NCBI GenBank assembly: GCA_015039465.1
Contig: MU130701.1
Location: forward strand, 395,026-459,025
Origin: Phlegmacium glaucopus
Lineage: Eukaryota; Basidiomycota; Agaricomycetes; Agaricales; Cortinariaceae
Direction of reading: 5' to 3'
Length of the DNA: 64,000 bases
The position numbers and the translations under genes were made by a program. The notes beneath the pieces are model-generated. The model ran no database searches. It had not been told where the DNA came from and was given only the letters and a program-made list of their open reading frames with translations. Shown here piece after piece: positions 47,434-59,338 of the stretch; position 1 is the stretch's first letter, and each line of letters starts with the position of its first letter.

Positions 47434-48289
47434 TGGAGGGGAGGATGTCGGGTAAGGCCTGTATCTACTTTGTTCGTGCCATGTTGCAGTCCTGTGCAAC
47501 TGTCACACGGGCAAGCATATTTGAAGTATCACAGCCACAAAACGTTAATCCAAATGAGGTCCCAATTGTTCATAGAGACGAACTGATCATCCTAATTCAA
47601 AGACTTACTTATTCACCATTATTTATGCCTAAGGACAAGAGAGGCTTCAGGTATATGCTAAGCGGTTCGATATTCCCTTGATATTCCCATTTGATTACAT
47701 AATCTCCTTTATACAGGACCTCCAAACAACTCCAAATCAAACTCTCAGTGTAGCAAATACCGTACTACATGATAACTTTGTTACAAATTATTACAATAAG
47801 AAATCTGACTACGCTCGATATACGAACTAAGGCTTTGACTAATAAATCAACCTCGTCAGATCAGAAGCAAAATTTAAAGTCGCATGCATCAAAAACCCCT
47901 GTTCTCCTTCCACGAAAACGTTCCCGATAGACTGATAGTATTCTTACACGCAGACACACTAACTATAGCTCTGCACAGCCCTGCAGCGACGACAACCCAG
48001 CAACAACCGTGACTCCACTCCACCATATCACCGCGCTTTACTAAAATCAGGTTGTTTGTACCAAATAAGCGCGACAAGTTGATGAAGTTTTCAAGGTGGC
48101 CTAGCAATTTGCCATTAGGTATAAGGCATATACAGCACGAAACTTGATCCTCAGGGATTCCATGTTCCCTTTGTTTGAAATTTGAATAGTCTAACATCCC
48201 CTTTATACAGAACATCCAAATCAAACTCTTAGTGTGGCAAATACCCGACATTGTATTCATATTCAAGATAACGATCATCATCTGTCAGT
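47434..48289 (-). promoter_or_regulatory. Upstream region of NACHT gene 2, part of the repeated unit
   Basis: This is noncoding sequence shared in pieces with the regions upstream of NACHT genes 3 and 4. Landmarks are CTTATTTATGCCTAAGG-like words near 47625, AAATCAAACTCTCAGTGT, GAAACTTGATCCTCAGGG near 48138, and CATCCCCTTTATACAGAACA. About 350 bp (roughly 47760-48120) has no counterpart upstream of gene 3 and looks like a lineage-specific insertion or a deletion elsewhere. No specific factor site was found. Confidence 0.5.
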
Positions 48290-48760
48290 TAGTAGGCAAT
48301 GAAGAGAGTATTGATGTTTATTACCATCGAGGTAAGATGGACCAGAACAGTGATTCGTAGCGCGGGTACGATTCAAAACATGTTGCGCTGGATGGCTACT
48401 GCGAAATTGCGGCAGAAAAAAGAAGACAATACATTGGCTTTCGTGCGGTCCAAGAGATAATTGCGCTAGAGAATGTTGAATATACCGATCCTAACCGAGC
48501 ATACTTATAGTGAGAAGACAAGTGCTAGACCCCTAAACAATCTGACCATATTACATGAGCAGCGTGGCCTGGTACCACGTCCTCTAGCTCATTTACTTTG
48601 GCTATGAGAGGATCCTCGAGTTGGGGGCCGTCCTTCTCTACCTCGGTTAGAGGGAGGTAGTGGGGACACTGGGGAAGAGTGGCTGGGCGAAGTGACAGTG
48701 TGGGCTATGGTAGAAGGATTGGCTGGTGCCCAACTCATTGGTCCACTCAGGGTTTCCTTG
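48290..48760 (-). pseudogene. Truncated NACHT-gene C-terminal module copy 1
   Basis: This minus-strand remnant keeps, in order, the MSWAPANPSTI-like start near 48740, EDPLIAKVNELED, then frame-broken traces of the YSHY, LGxHESQ and FFLPQFRS segments that form the fourth exon of the NACHT genes. There is no NACHT domain. It lies between the stop of NACHT gene 3 (48805) and the upstream region of NACHT gene 2. Homologous copies lie at 52240-52773 and 63230-63700. Confidence 0.6.
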
Positions 48761-48804
48761 GTACTCTGTTGTCTTCATCAGGGTGGTCTGTGAGGCTGGT
48801 ACAC

Positions 48805-51664
48805 TTAATTCATCCTCAACGGGCGTTTAGAGGGCCTGGCATCTCCATTCACTTCATGGGATCCTCCGGATCGTTTGTGTCGAATTGAAGGGATTTCCAT
48901 GGTAGATGTTCCTGGGGTACGTCTGAGCTTTGCGATCATGGGTCAAGAGCCTCACTCACCTTGGCTTCGGTAGATTTCCAGGTAGGCCGACCCAGTTTGT
49001 TGTCCATTATTGAATCCATGTACGGGCGGTGGCGCAAAGGAGAAATTGGAAGTGGCCACGGTTGAGGCCTCCCTGCTTCGGTTGATTTCGCTGACAGGGT
49101 TGCTATCTTCAGCAAGAAGAGCGACATAACGACTGTCAGAGAAGGACTGGGGCTGTTAACAAGGGGTGATAATCAGCTTCAGAAAGTGTCAGAATAAGAA
49201 GGTGATTTACACGGTTACAGTACGTCTTTACAATAGCAGCTACTCCTCGTGCCAAGTCAGGTCTTATGGCCTCGGTCGCACTCAGTAGCTTTGAATTCAG
49301 CAGAGTTGCGAGCTCTTCTGAATAGGATGCCTTTGACAATAGAATGGAGAGACAAGACGAGTCGCGTTCCAAATCGAACATAAATGAATGCCGTGATGCA
49401 CTATAATGTTAAGTGAGTATGAGCGAAAAAGGTATACTTTCACGAATTCGCATACGTACGGCCTGATGACATACTTTGTAAATGTTATGGCAAAACTTGC
49501 ATATTTATCACCATGCAGGTAGAACGGACCAGAACGGCTGGGGTCATTAAAGAACTCCGCCAGCAAGAGACAATACCTGAAATCACCAAGGTGGTAATTG
49601 AGGGTGGAAGAGATATTCGATAGTTGATACCTTGCGCCAATCCAAATGAAGACATCATGTACATAATAGTAGTGGCGAAGTTGCAGCAGGATAAAGAAGA
49701 CAAGGTGTTGGCTCTCAAGCGGTCCTAGAGGTGGTAATTGCATTAGGGACTGTCGAATGTATTGATCCCAAGTTAGTATATAGTGAGAATATAAGTCTTG
49801 TCCTTCCTTGCTAGACCCCTAAAAATAAGACACTTAGATGGTCAGTGTAGTGCAATATATGACGACGGGATGGAATACATTATTTTTCAACCAAGTAAAA
49901 AAGTCCGACATCTGGGAAGCTCGAGATTTTTTCGGCGGGATCTCATACACGGAGGTCCAAAAAGTCAATGTACTGGAGTTCCAGAGCACATCCAGGAGTT
50001 CCGCGGTAGGGTACGACTGTACACAGTGCACAGTAAATATGGCGCATGAAAGACTGTGAAGTACGGAAATTTCTGAGGGAGACAGCATTGAGAATGGTTT
50101 TTCAGATCCCAAAGACTTCTGAAAAAAAATAACATACCATGGTTACGTGTGGTCCGAGGAACAAACCTAATAAGATGTTGTGTCAGGTTGGCATGAGCGT
50201 GTCCCTGATTAATGTGATAGTCCCCAGAACGTGATTTATCCAAAAGAAAATCTCCAAGAGAGGCATGTAGAACCCGTATCTCGCCTGCATCCGCTTTAAA
50301 TGGGATGTCCAGAATTGAATGCAGATCAATCAACGTTATCTTCAAGTCATCACGTCGTAGACCCAGAAGGTCCTCAATGAAGGCCGAACACTTTCGAATT
50401 GATGCCTTCATAAGGAGAAGAACTTTAAAGACCTCCAATACCTTATTGATATCTCCCACCGAAGAAAATATATAGGTGTACAACTCATCAAGGGCGGCAA
50501 ATGGAGTGTCCTTGCCACGGCTCATAATCCCAAATATGATCTCCAATCTATCTGTAGGCCAATGGCGAGGAGATTCGATGTACTTCATGACTGTGGAAGC
50601 ATAGATGAATTGACCTGATGATTTGCGAACCAGGTGATCGATATCGACTGCTGTTGGCCATGATTTGCGCAATTGGCGACTCAAAGGGTGGTCTTGTTTA
50701 ATGGCATCGAATCTCGCTTTGATAAATACTCTGATATCAGAGCTGGGTAGGTAGGAATCATCGAGGGCAAGGGTGGTTGTTATTGAAGCCATGGGCTCCG
50801 TCGTAAAAAACGCCTGTATATCGGGCTCAGGACGGCTTGCAACGAGGAAAAACATAGGAATTGGGAGTTTCCCATCAAGCAACTGCAATACGGAACGCTG
50901 AACGTAGACGGCTGAAGCGCATTCGTCGAGTCCGTCGATAATGATGAGCATTGGGTGTATGTAGTTACAGTACCGGCTGAGATTATCGCGGAAGTAAGAC
51001 AATGGTTCGATAATCAGTTTCAAAACCTGGGTCTCTAGAGAAAGAGAGAAGATATTGGGATCGAGCTCTACGGCATCCTCGACGTAGGTCCGGATTTCCG
51101 GAATGGACAGGCAAAGTTGATATGTAAGCGTAGCAATAAGACGAGAATGGTCATTGCGACCCGCTGATGTCCTGGAAAAGAAAAAGCTAGCTGCAAGAAG
51201 CTTCAATTCATGGCATAGCTCAGCGATGGACTGAGCAATAGCAGATTTCCCTGCACCTGCTGGGCCGTAGAGCCACATGAAATAACAGCGTCTCTCTGAG
51301 TCTTCAAGTCCTTGTACCCAATCCATGATTTTCTTGAGGACCGCTGTACGAGTTTTTGGGTGGCATTTCGGGGGGTCATATCGTTCTGCTGAGTTGTGAA
51401 AAGCACCCGGAGCAATCTTTTTTTCAAGCTTGCGCATACCTGTGCTACTTAGATCGTTATTCTTTAATGGATTGCCAAATGCTTACCTCGCCGTTCAGTA
51501 CCAGTTGTGGGGTGTGTAGGTGTATGGATCTGATAATTGAAGACGCTGCCTTTCTCTATCTTGTAGAAGTTACCACCAGTGATCAGAGTGTTGCTGGAGG
51601 ATTCATGTTCGACACTAGTGGACTCCGGGCCATTTAAGATTGCATGACGTGGTGAAGTATCCAT
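48805..51664 (-). CDS. NACHT STAND NTPase 3 (NLR-like)
   Basis: The start ATG 51664 gives MDTSPRHAILNGPESTSVEH, and exon 1 carries NTLITGGNFYKIEKGSVF. The NACHT exon begins MRKLEKKIAPGAFHNSAERY, with P-loop GPAGAGKSAIAQ, Walker B MLIIIDGLDECASAV, FFLVASRPEPDIQAFF and RKSSGQFIYASTVMKYI. The intron after RNH has donor GTATGT and acceptor CAG and restores EISVLHSLSCAIFTVHCVQS; without it the frame is lost. Then follow YEIPPKKSRASQMSDFFTWL, FFNDPSRSGPFYLHGDKY and ILLSKASYSEELATLLNSKL, an exon SFSDSRYVALLAEDSNPVSE, and a last basic exon (KRSGGSHEVNGDARPSKRPL) ending RMN at TAA 48805. Nearly identical to genes 2 and 4 in the first half, more diverged in the middle. Probable role in non-self recognition, by family. 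Confidence 0.85.
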
Positions 51665-52239
51665 TGGAGGGGACGATGTCAGGGTAAGTCCTGTATCTAC
51701 TTTGTTCGCGCAATGAGGTTGCAGTCCTGTGCAATTGTCACAGCATATTTGAAGTATCACAGCCACAAAAAGCTAATCCAAAAAGAGTTCATAGAGACGA
51801 ATTTAAACTGGTCATCCTAGTTCAAAAGACCGTTCGATATTCTCATCGTTCACAATTTGATTAATCTCCTCCATACAGAGCCGCCAAATCAAACTCTCGG
51901 GGTAGCAAATACCATACATGGTAACTTTATATCAAATTATATGCAACACGAAACTTGATTCTCAGGTATTTGATGTTCCCATCATTTGAAATTTGAACAG
52001 TCTAAGTTGAACTAACATCCCGTTCACACAGAACATCCAAATCAAACTCTCAGTGTGGCAAATACCCGGCGTTGTAGCTGTTTTCCCTCTATAGAAAGAT
52101 GTACATGAGTCTCGAAGTACAGCCGACACTTCCAAGTTTTGTATTCCTCGATTCAAAAACTTACATCCATAGTCAAGGTAAAGATTTGATAACGATCATC
52201 ATCTGTCAGTTGGTAGGCCGTGAAGAGAGTACCAATGGT
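51665..52239 (-). promoter_or_regulatory. Upstream region of NACHT gene 3, part of the repeated unit
   Basis: Noncoding sequence with the landmarks CAAATCAAACTCTCGGGG (near 51884), CACGAAACTTGATTCTCAGG (near 51947) and CAGAACATCCAAATCAAACT (near 52028), shared with the other units. It is the most compact version of the upstream region and serves as the reference for the insertion in unit 4. Confidence 0.5.
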
Positions 52240-52773
52240 TTATGGGCTGTACGTGGTACTCGATGCATATTTATGACTATTGAGGTAAAATGAACCAGAA
52301 CGGCTTGGGTCACCAAAGAATTCGATAGCGATTCGTAGCGCGCGCCGGGTACGATTCAAAACTTCATGTTGCGCTGGATGGTTATTGCGAGATTGCGGCA
52401 GAATAAAGAATACAATATATTGGCTTTCGTGCGATCCAAGAGATAATTGCGTTAGAGAATGTTGAATATACTGATCCCAATCGAGCATACTTATAGTGAG
52501 AATACAAGTCTTGTCCTTCCTTGCTAGACCCCTGACCGTATTACGTGAGCAGCGTGCCAGATCCTCTAGCTCAATTACTTCGGCTATGAGAGGATCCTCG
52601 AGTTGGGGGCAGTCCTTCTCTAACTCGGTTAGAGGTAGTGGGGACACTGGGGAAGATTGGCTAAGCTGGAGTGGCTGTGATATGTTGCGGGGCTTGATGG
52701 GGAGGGAGCAGACGTAGCTGGGCGAAGTGACAGTGTGGACTATGGTAGAAGGACTGGCTGGTGCCCAACTCAT
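52240..52773 (-). pseudogene. Truncated NACHT-gene C-terminal module copy 2
   Basis: A 177-codon minus-strand frame from ATG 52773: MSWAPASPSTIVHTVTSPSY, LPLTELEKDCPQLEDPLIAE, then LDWDQYIQHSLTQLS, HESQYIVFFILPQSRNN, FFGDPSRSGSFYLNSHKYAS. From the DQYIQHS block on it is homologous to exon 4 of the NACHT genes. The GSSKEGQDLYSHY part lies in a different frame, so relative to the parent exon it carries a small indel. The N-terminal part (MSWAP...LEDPLIAE) has no counterpart inside the NACHT genes. It could still be translated as a short NACHT-less protein, but a broken duplicate is likelier. Confidence 0.6.
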
Positions 52774-52838
52774 TGGTCCACTCAGGTTTTCCTTGGTACG
52801 TTGTTGTCTTCATCAGGATGGTCTGTGAGTTGGTACAC

Positions 52839-55694
52839 TTAATTCATCCTCAATGGGCGTTTAGAGGGTCTGACATCTCCATTCGCCACATGGGATCCTT
52901 GAGATCGTTTGTGTCGGATTGAGGGGATTTCCATTGCGGATGTTTCTGGGGTACGTCTGAGCTTTACGATCATGGGTGAAGAGTCTCACTTACCTTGGCT
53001 TTTGTGGATTTCCAAGTTTGCAAAGGCCGACCCAGTGTGTTGTACATTGTTGAAACCATGTATGGGCAATGGCCCAGGGGGGAAATTGGAAGTGGCCACG
53101 GTTGAGGCCTCTCTGCTAGGGTAAATTTCGCTGACAGCGTCGCTATCTTCGGCAAGAAGAGCGGCATAACGACTGTCAGAGAAGGACTGGGGTGGTAGAT
53201 GTGATAATCAGTTTCATAAAAGTATCAGAATAAGAAGGTGATTTACACCGTTACAGTACGTCTGTACAATCGCAGCTACTTCCTGTGCTAAGTCAGGTCT
53301 CATGACCTCAGTCGCGCTCAGTAGCTTTGATTTCAGCAGAGTTGCGAGCTCTTCCGAATAGGATGCCTTTGACAGTAGAATGGAGAGTTCCAAATCAAAC
53401 ATGGATATATATGGTACACTATAACGTTAAATGAGTAAGAGTGAAAAAAAGTATACTTTTACGGATTCGCATACGTACCGCCTGATGATATGCTTTGTAA
53501 ATGTTATGGCAAAACTTGCATATTTATCACCATCCAGGTAGAACGGACCAGAACGGCTGGAGTCATTAAAGAACTCCGCCAGCAAGAGACTATACCTGAA
53601 ATCACCAGCGTGGTAATTGAGGGTGGCAGAAAGACTCGATTCGTATGAGCGATACCTGGCGCCAATGCAAATGAAGATACTATGTACATAATAATAGTCG
53701 CGAATCTGCAGCAGGATAAGGAAGACAAGATATTGGCTCTCGAGCGGTCCGAGAGGTGGTAATTGCATTAGGGACTGTCGAATGTATTGATCCCAAGTGA
53801 CTACATAGTGAGAATACAAGTCCTGTCCTTCCTTGCTAGACCCCTAAAAACGAGGCACTTACATGAGCAGCATAGTCCAATATATGACGACGGGATGACA
53901 TACATTATTTATCAACCAAGTAAAAAAGTCCGACGTCTGAGAGGCTCGGGATTCATTGGGCGGGATCTCATACACGGACGTCCAAAAAGTCAATGTGCTG
54001 GAGCTCCAGAGCGCATCCAAGAGTTCCACAGTAGGATATGACTGCACACAGTGCACAGTAAAGTTGGCAGATGAAAGACTCTGGAGTATGGAAATTTCTG
54101 AGGGAGACAGCATGGCGAATGGTTTTTCAAATCCCAAAGACGCCTTGAAAAAAAATAGACATACCATGGTTACTTGTATTCATCTGGGGAATATACCTCA
54201 GAAGAAGTTGTGCCAGGTAGGCATGAGCATATCTTCGATCAATGTGATAGTCCCCAGAACGTGATTTATCCAAAAGAAAATCTTCAAGAGAGGCATGTAG
54301 AACCCGTATTTCGCCTGCATCCCCTCTAAATGGGATGTCCAGAATTGAATGCAGATCAATTAATGTCACCTTCAAGTCATCGCGTCGTAGACCCAGAAGG
54401 TCCTCAATGAGACCTGGACTCTTGACATATCCTGTCTTTACAAGGAGAAGAACACTAAAGACCTCCAATACCTTATTGATGTCTTCCACCGAAGAAAATA
54501 TGAAGGTGTACAATTCATCAAGGGCGGCAAATGGGGTGTCTTTTCCACGGCTCATAATCCCCAATATGATCTCCAATCGATCCGTAGGCCAATGACGAGT
54601 GGATTCGATGTACTTCATGACTGTGGAAGCATAGATGAATTGACCTGATGATTTATGAACCAAGTGATCAATGTCGACCACTGATGGCCATGATTCAGGC
54701 AGTTGGCCCCTCGATGGGTGGTCTTGTTTAATGGCACCGAATTTCGCTTCTAGAAATACTTTGATATCATCGTCGGGTAGGTAGGAATCATCAAGGGAAA
54801 GGGTGGTTGTTATTGAAGCCATCGGCTCTGTCGTAAAAAATCCACGTATATGCGGCTCGGGACGACTTGCGATGAGGAAAAACATGGGAATTGGGAGACT
54901 CTCAGAAAGAGTCTTCAACACAGAACGTTGGACGAAGATTGCTGAAGCGCATTCATCGAGCCCGTCGATAATGATGAGCATTGGATATATGCGGCCATGA
55001 TACCGACTCAGATTATCGCGGAAGTGAGACAACGGTTCGATGATCAGTGTCTGAAGCTGGGTCTCCAGAGAAAGAGAGAAGATATTTGGATCGAGTTCGA
55101 CAATGTCCTTGACGTAGGTCCGGATTTCCGGGATGGACAAGCAAAGTTGATATGTAAGCGTAGCAATGAGGCGAGAATGGTCATTGCGACCCGCTGCTGT
55201 CCTGGAAAAGAAAAAGCTAGCTGCAAGAAGCTTCAATGCATGGCATCGCTCAGCGATGGACTGAGCAATAGCAGATTTCCCTGCACCTGCTGGGCCGTAG
55301 AGCCACATGAAATAACAGCGTCTCTCTGAGTCTTCAAGTCCTTGTACCCAATCCATGATTTTCTTGAGGACTGCTATGCGAGTTTTTGGATGGCATTTCG
55401 GGGGGTCATATCGTTCTGCTGAGTTGTGAAAAGCACCCGGAGCAATCTTTTTTTCAAGCTTGCGCATACCTGTGGTACTTAGATCGTTATTATTTAATGG
55501 ATTGCCCGATACTTACCTCGCCGTTCAGTACGAGTTGTGGGGTGTGTAGGTGTATGGATCTGATAATTGAAGACGCCGCCTTTCTCTACCTTGTAGAAGT
55601 TACCGCCGGTGATCAGAGTGTTGTTGGAGGATTCATGTTCGAGACTAGTGGACTCCAGGCGATTTACGGTTGGGTGACGCGGTGAACTATGCAT
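52839..55694 (-). CDS. NACHT STAND NTPase 4 (NLR-like)
   Basis: The start ATG 55694 gives MHSSPRHPTVNRLESTSLEH. Exon 1 carries NTLITGGNFYKVEKGGVF and joins MRKLEKKIAPGAFHNSAERY. NACHT landmarks are GPAGAGKSAIAQ, ASFFFSRTAAGRNDHSRL, Walker B MLIIIDGLDECASAI, FFLIASRPEPHIRGFF and HKSSGQFIYASTVMKYI. The GTATGT...CTCAG intron joins to EISILQSLSSANFTVHCVQS. Later modules are SQTSDFFTWLINNV, LMQLPPLGPLESQYLVFLIL, FFNDSSRSGPFYLDGDKY, ILLSKASYSEELATLLKSKL and the basic tail ending at TAA 52839. All NTPase motifs are intact. Its upstream region is interrupted by the Plavaka transposon about 320 bp before the start codon, so its expression may be altered. Confidence 0.85.
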
Positions 55695-56014
55695 TGGAGG
55701 GGACGATGTCGGGGTAAGTCCTGTATCGATTGCGTTGTTCGTGCAAGCCTGAGGTTGCAGTCCTGTGCAACTGTCACAGCATATTTGAAGTATCACAGCC
55801 ACAAAAGGTTAATCAAAAAGAGGTCCCAGTTGTTCATAGAGCCAAACTGATCATCCTATAGTTCAAAGACTTACTACACAATGGATTGAATTTCGGGTGA
55901 TTTCATGGTCGATTTACCTCTCACGTGTTTCCTTTCCAAGAAGAGGTGGGTGACTATTGTCGGCTGGTCCTTCAGAAATGTATTCAGCCTTATTTATGCC
56001 TAAGGACAAGAGGG
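55695..56014 (-). promoter_or_regulatory. Proximal upstream region of NACHT gene 4
   Basis: It matches the regions upstream of genes 2 and 3 until the word TTTATGCCTAAGGACAAGAG near 55993-56012, after which homology stops. The gene 2 counterpart (near 47626-47645) continues instead with a different sequence. This marks the left edge of the inserted transposon. Confidence 0.55.
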
Positions 56015-56668
56015 GCGCATCAGTAAATTTGGGGTCCGCTTACCGGCACCGGACAGCACTGGGCAGCGCCATAGTGCCATAGTAAAGGGTCCTTTATTTA
56101 CAGCGCTGTCAAGCATCACGGTCACGCTATGGAATGATATATATTTACTATACAGTGCTATATAGGGTAGGGTTAATATTACTATTATTACAATATACTT
56201 TCGTCAATCTGAGGCTAGAAAGCTATGTTCACGCGGGGATAAGGAAATTTAATATGTATAAATCATATTCAACTATCTACATCAGGAAAATCGCACGCTG
56301 CTAGAATTGCTAGAGCTAGCAATCCTAGCTGTTCTAGCCCTCTAACCCCGGAGCTAGACATACCTAGATATGCCAAATGCTAGGGCCCATGCTAGAGCTA
56401 CGTCGTAGCTATGACTAGCAATGCAGCTGCACCCAGCAAAATACCTGGGTCCAGTATCTTACTATTCACGCTGATTCTGATGTCATAGGAAACAGTATTT
56501 ATTGAAACTTTACTACGGCTGTCGGGTAAGAAAGGAGGGTATAGCAGTCCAGTAGATCGTTTAGAAGTCCAGTAGATCGTTTAGAACCAGTAGATCGTTT
56601 AGAAGTTCCTACAAGGCTACACATCAGCAGAGGCACACAATAAACCAAAAAAAAACACACTACTTGTA

Positions 56669-59156
56669 CTAGATATCAATCTGGGCCCGGGGATCAGCTT
56701 TGCCGATGTCTGTCCCATCCTCGTCATCGTCTGAGACAGTAGAGTCGATGTACGATGCAGCAACGGTCCGGATAGAATCCCACTTTGCCGCATCAAGGCG
56801 CTTGGCAGAGAGAACCCATGAGCGTGTCTTGTCACCCCAATGAGCATCTGCGTAAGGGTGATAATCTGCAACCTTCCGCTTTTTCCCTGGTCCGCTGCCA
56901 TCAGCGATGGTGTTGGTCTCGAGCTTGACTTTCCCGAGCTTCACAAGCTCTAATCCACGTTCAATCTACAGTAGGGAATGTGAGTTGTGTATCATTTTAA
57001 CAATATTCTTGGCTTACCACAGCCGCTGCGACACCCAGAGCACCAACGGGTTCACTGTAGTCAACACCTTCGAGCCTAACACTATGATGGATAGTCTTGA
57101 GGTATAATGCGAATGCCTTTGTGACCAGTGGTCCTCGAAATGCGCCTTTATCGCTCTATCAAATAACAGTTCAAAATGGGGGAAAAGAGAGGGTTGCAAA
57201 GCAAGCAAACAACATACTTTGTCATCTGGCACCTCATAAATGAAGCGGTAATCACGAAGGAGGTATGTTGCCACCTCTATGGCCTGGTCCTGCCCTACAC
57301 CTTCAGTGATGAGTGAGTGAATGACGATCTGGATGCCAGCTTTGCCCATCATGCTACGCCAGCCAACAAGCAAGTCGCCAGCCTTTTCAGAAGATATCAG
57401 AACTCGAAAAGCTGATGTAAGTGAACGTACCAGTTGAACGAGAGCAGCACGGCCTGTAGTACCGGTGTCAACCTCACGAGTGAAGTTCGGATATACCTTG
57501 TCCCAAAGAAGAAGGGCAGATCGTTCCACACCTATGTTAGTGCCAAAGGGGTCAGGATCATTCCCACCAAATTCGACAATACTTGGCTTGAATGTCTTGC
57601 GCCACATTTGGAGATACGCAACAGCATTTGAGCGAGGGAAGGGAAGAGAGGCAGTGGTGAACCTAATCTTCCTGGTACGGCGACCACTGGCAGAGCGGTC
57701 CAGTTCAACGGGGGTTGACTCAGTGATCTTGACGGATGTCATCTAAAAGAAAATGAATAACAACAAGTGAAGTCATTATAATATACGCCATCTGACCTGA
57801 CTTCCAGAGGATTTGTTGTGGATCCTCACCGCAACCTTCTTAGCGGCTGCAGCCTGGACAACTGCTGTGGGTTCGTCCTCATCAAACACCCCACCAGCAT
57901 ACTCTTGAGGATCACGGTCATCGTCATCAGGTTCAGCGGCACTTGCAGCAGCATTGGCAACGTTACGACCTGGCCAATTAAGTTAGTAAATTTACAATAT
58001 ATAGGTTAGGTTACTTACGTGCAATCGTAGTCGATTTTTCTTTGGCAAGTTTTTGCTTCCATCCAGCCAAAAGGCCTGAAGGTTCACTGCGTTTGGGACG
58101 CTTCTCAACACTTGCATTGTCGCTAGCAATAGATAAGTACTCATTCATCAAGTATAAAGGACCTTACCTCTGAGTAAGGGTGTTGGCCCCATCGAGCTTG
58201 CGTTTCTGTGCAGTGTTCAATTTGCCGGAGGCAGTGACTGGTGGAGCAGAGCGTTGAGCATTAACTCCATGACGAAACGAACCACAGAGGGATTTCTATG
58301 AAATAAAAAGCATTACCAGCAGTATCAGAAGATCTTATGAAAGAACGTACCGCTGAGGCTTTCTTAGTGCATGAGTGTTGAACTTCAGCTGGTTCAATTT
58401 CGAACTCCTCATCATCCGACTTCAAGTTTGTGTCCATTACATAATCACCATCCTTGTTATCGTATTCTTTGTCACCCAGTCCAAGGCCATCACTCATGCT
58501 GGACTCGGTGTCGACAACGGAGTCATCAGGTAAGTCAACCATGCCCTTGAATTCATATTCATTATCTTCATTGACGTCGGCACCCTCTAGGTCATCCTGG
58601 GCAATGTCAGACACAGCCAACGGTTCCTCGGTAGCCCCAAAGGCATCCTGCACAGTTGTAGTCTTGGGTTCAATTCCCCAGCCTGGGGGCAGGACCCGCT
58701 TTTTAAAAAAGGTTGATCGATGGCTAAGATCAAGAGATCAGTTGAAACTCACCTTTGGCTTCGCAGGCCCTGAAGGCGTGAAATTAGTACTTGCGGCTTG
58801 GGAGATACGATCTTCCACAGATGAAGCCTTCTGTGGATGAAAAAAAAGTCAGTGCTGTCCACAATTTTTTTTTTTCTTACCTGTACTTTGATCCCTTTGG
58901 ACAGTTGCAGATCTGGGCGATTGGCATGTTTCTGTTGTTCTTGCTCATCTTTACGAACTCGGTCCTCAAGATCAGCAATGTCTGATCTCTGCTTGGCTTG
59001 TACCGCTGTGGCAGCCTTCCCCACAGCCACTGCAGTAGCTGCAGCGCGCGCTTTGTCTTGTTTGACCTGGGCAGGAGTCCGACGTGTGGTCGTCGCAAGA
59101 AGTGTATTAGTGGGCTCTCGTTCAGTAACAGCTTTATGCACAGGACGCCCAGACAT
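56669..59156 (-). CDS. Plavaka-associated accessory protein (DUF6532-like C-terminal half)
   Basis: The minus-strand start ATG 59156 gives MSGRPVHKAVTEREPTNTLL. About ten exons follow. An Ala/Lys-rich coiled-coil-like region (KARAAATAVAVGKAATAVQA) is followed by an acidic stretch (DDLEGADVNEDNEYEFKGMV), a basic region with KKRPKRSEPSG-type residues, and then a folded half: RFTTASLPFPRSNAVAYLQM, ERSALLLWDKVYPNF, VATYLLRDYRFIYEVPDDK, AFRGPLVTKAFALYLKTIHH, EPVGALGVAAAVIERGLELV. It ends RAQIDI at TAG 56669. The second half resembles in layout the DUF6532 family of agaricomycetes; this is recall, not a computed match. The nuclear-type charge pattern and its place inside the transposon suggest DNA or transposase binding. 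Introns are short with standard ends and no disabling stop was seen. Confidence 0.65.
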
Positions 59157-59338
59157 GGTGTAAATGTGGATGGCAACAACGGGATGGTTGAAAAATTGTA
59201 AGTTTTTGTGTGTTGTTTTTCGTGCATTGTTTGTGTTGCAACACGCTCATTTACTTCCGCTGCGCAACAGAACCTTATTTTGTGTACCACCCCAACTTGA
59301 ACCATCCTCTTTACATATTGTTTTTCTCTATTCCAACC
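59157..59338. promoter_or_regulatory. Bidirectional promoter of the Plavaka element
   Basis: 182 bp separate the start codons of the accessory gene (minus) and the transposase gene (plus). It includes a T/G-rich run near 59190-59230. The shared region implies co-expression of both transposon genes. No TATA box is obvious. Confidence 0.55.

Noticed and set aside
56040..56120. GGGCAGCGCC...TTTACAGCGCTG as a terminal inverted repeat of the Plavaka element with GGGCAGCCACTGTGTAAA near 62695
   Set aside because: Similarity is short, partly direct rather than inverted, and does not coincide with the homology break points.
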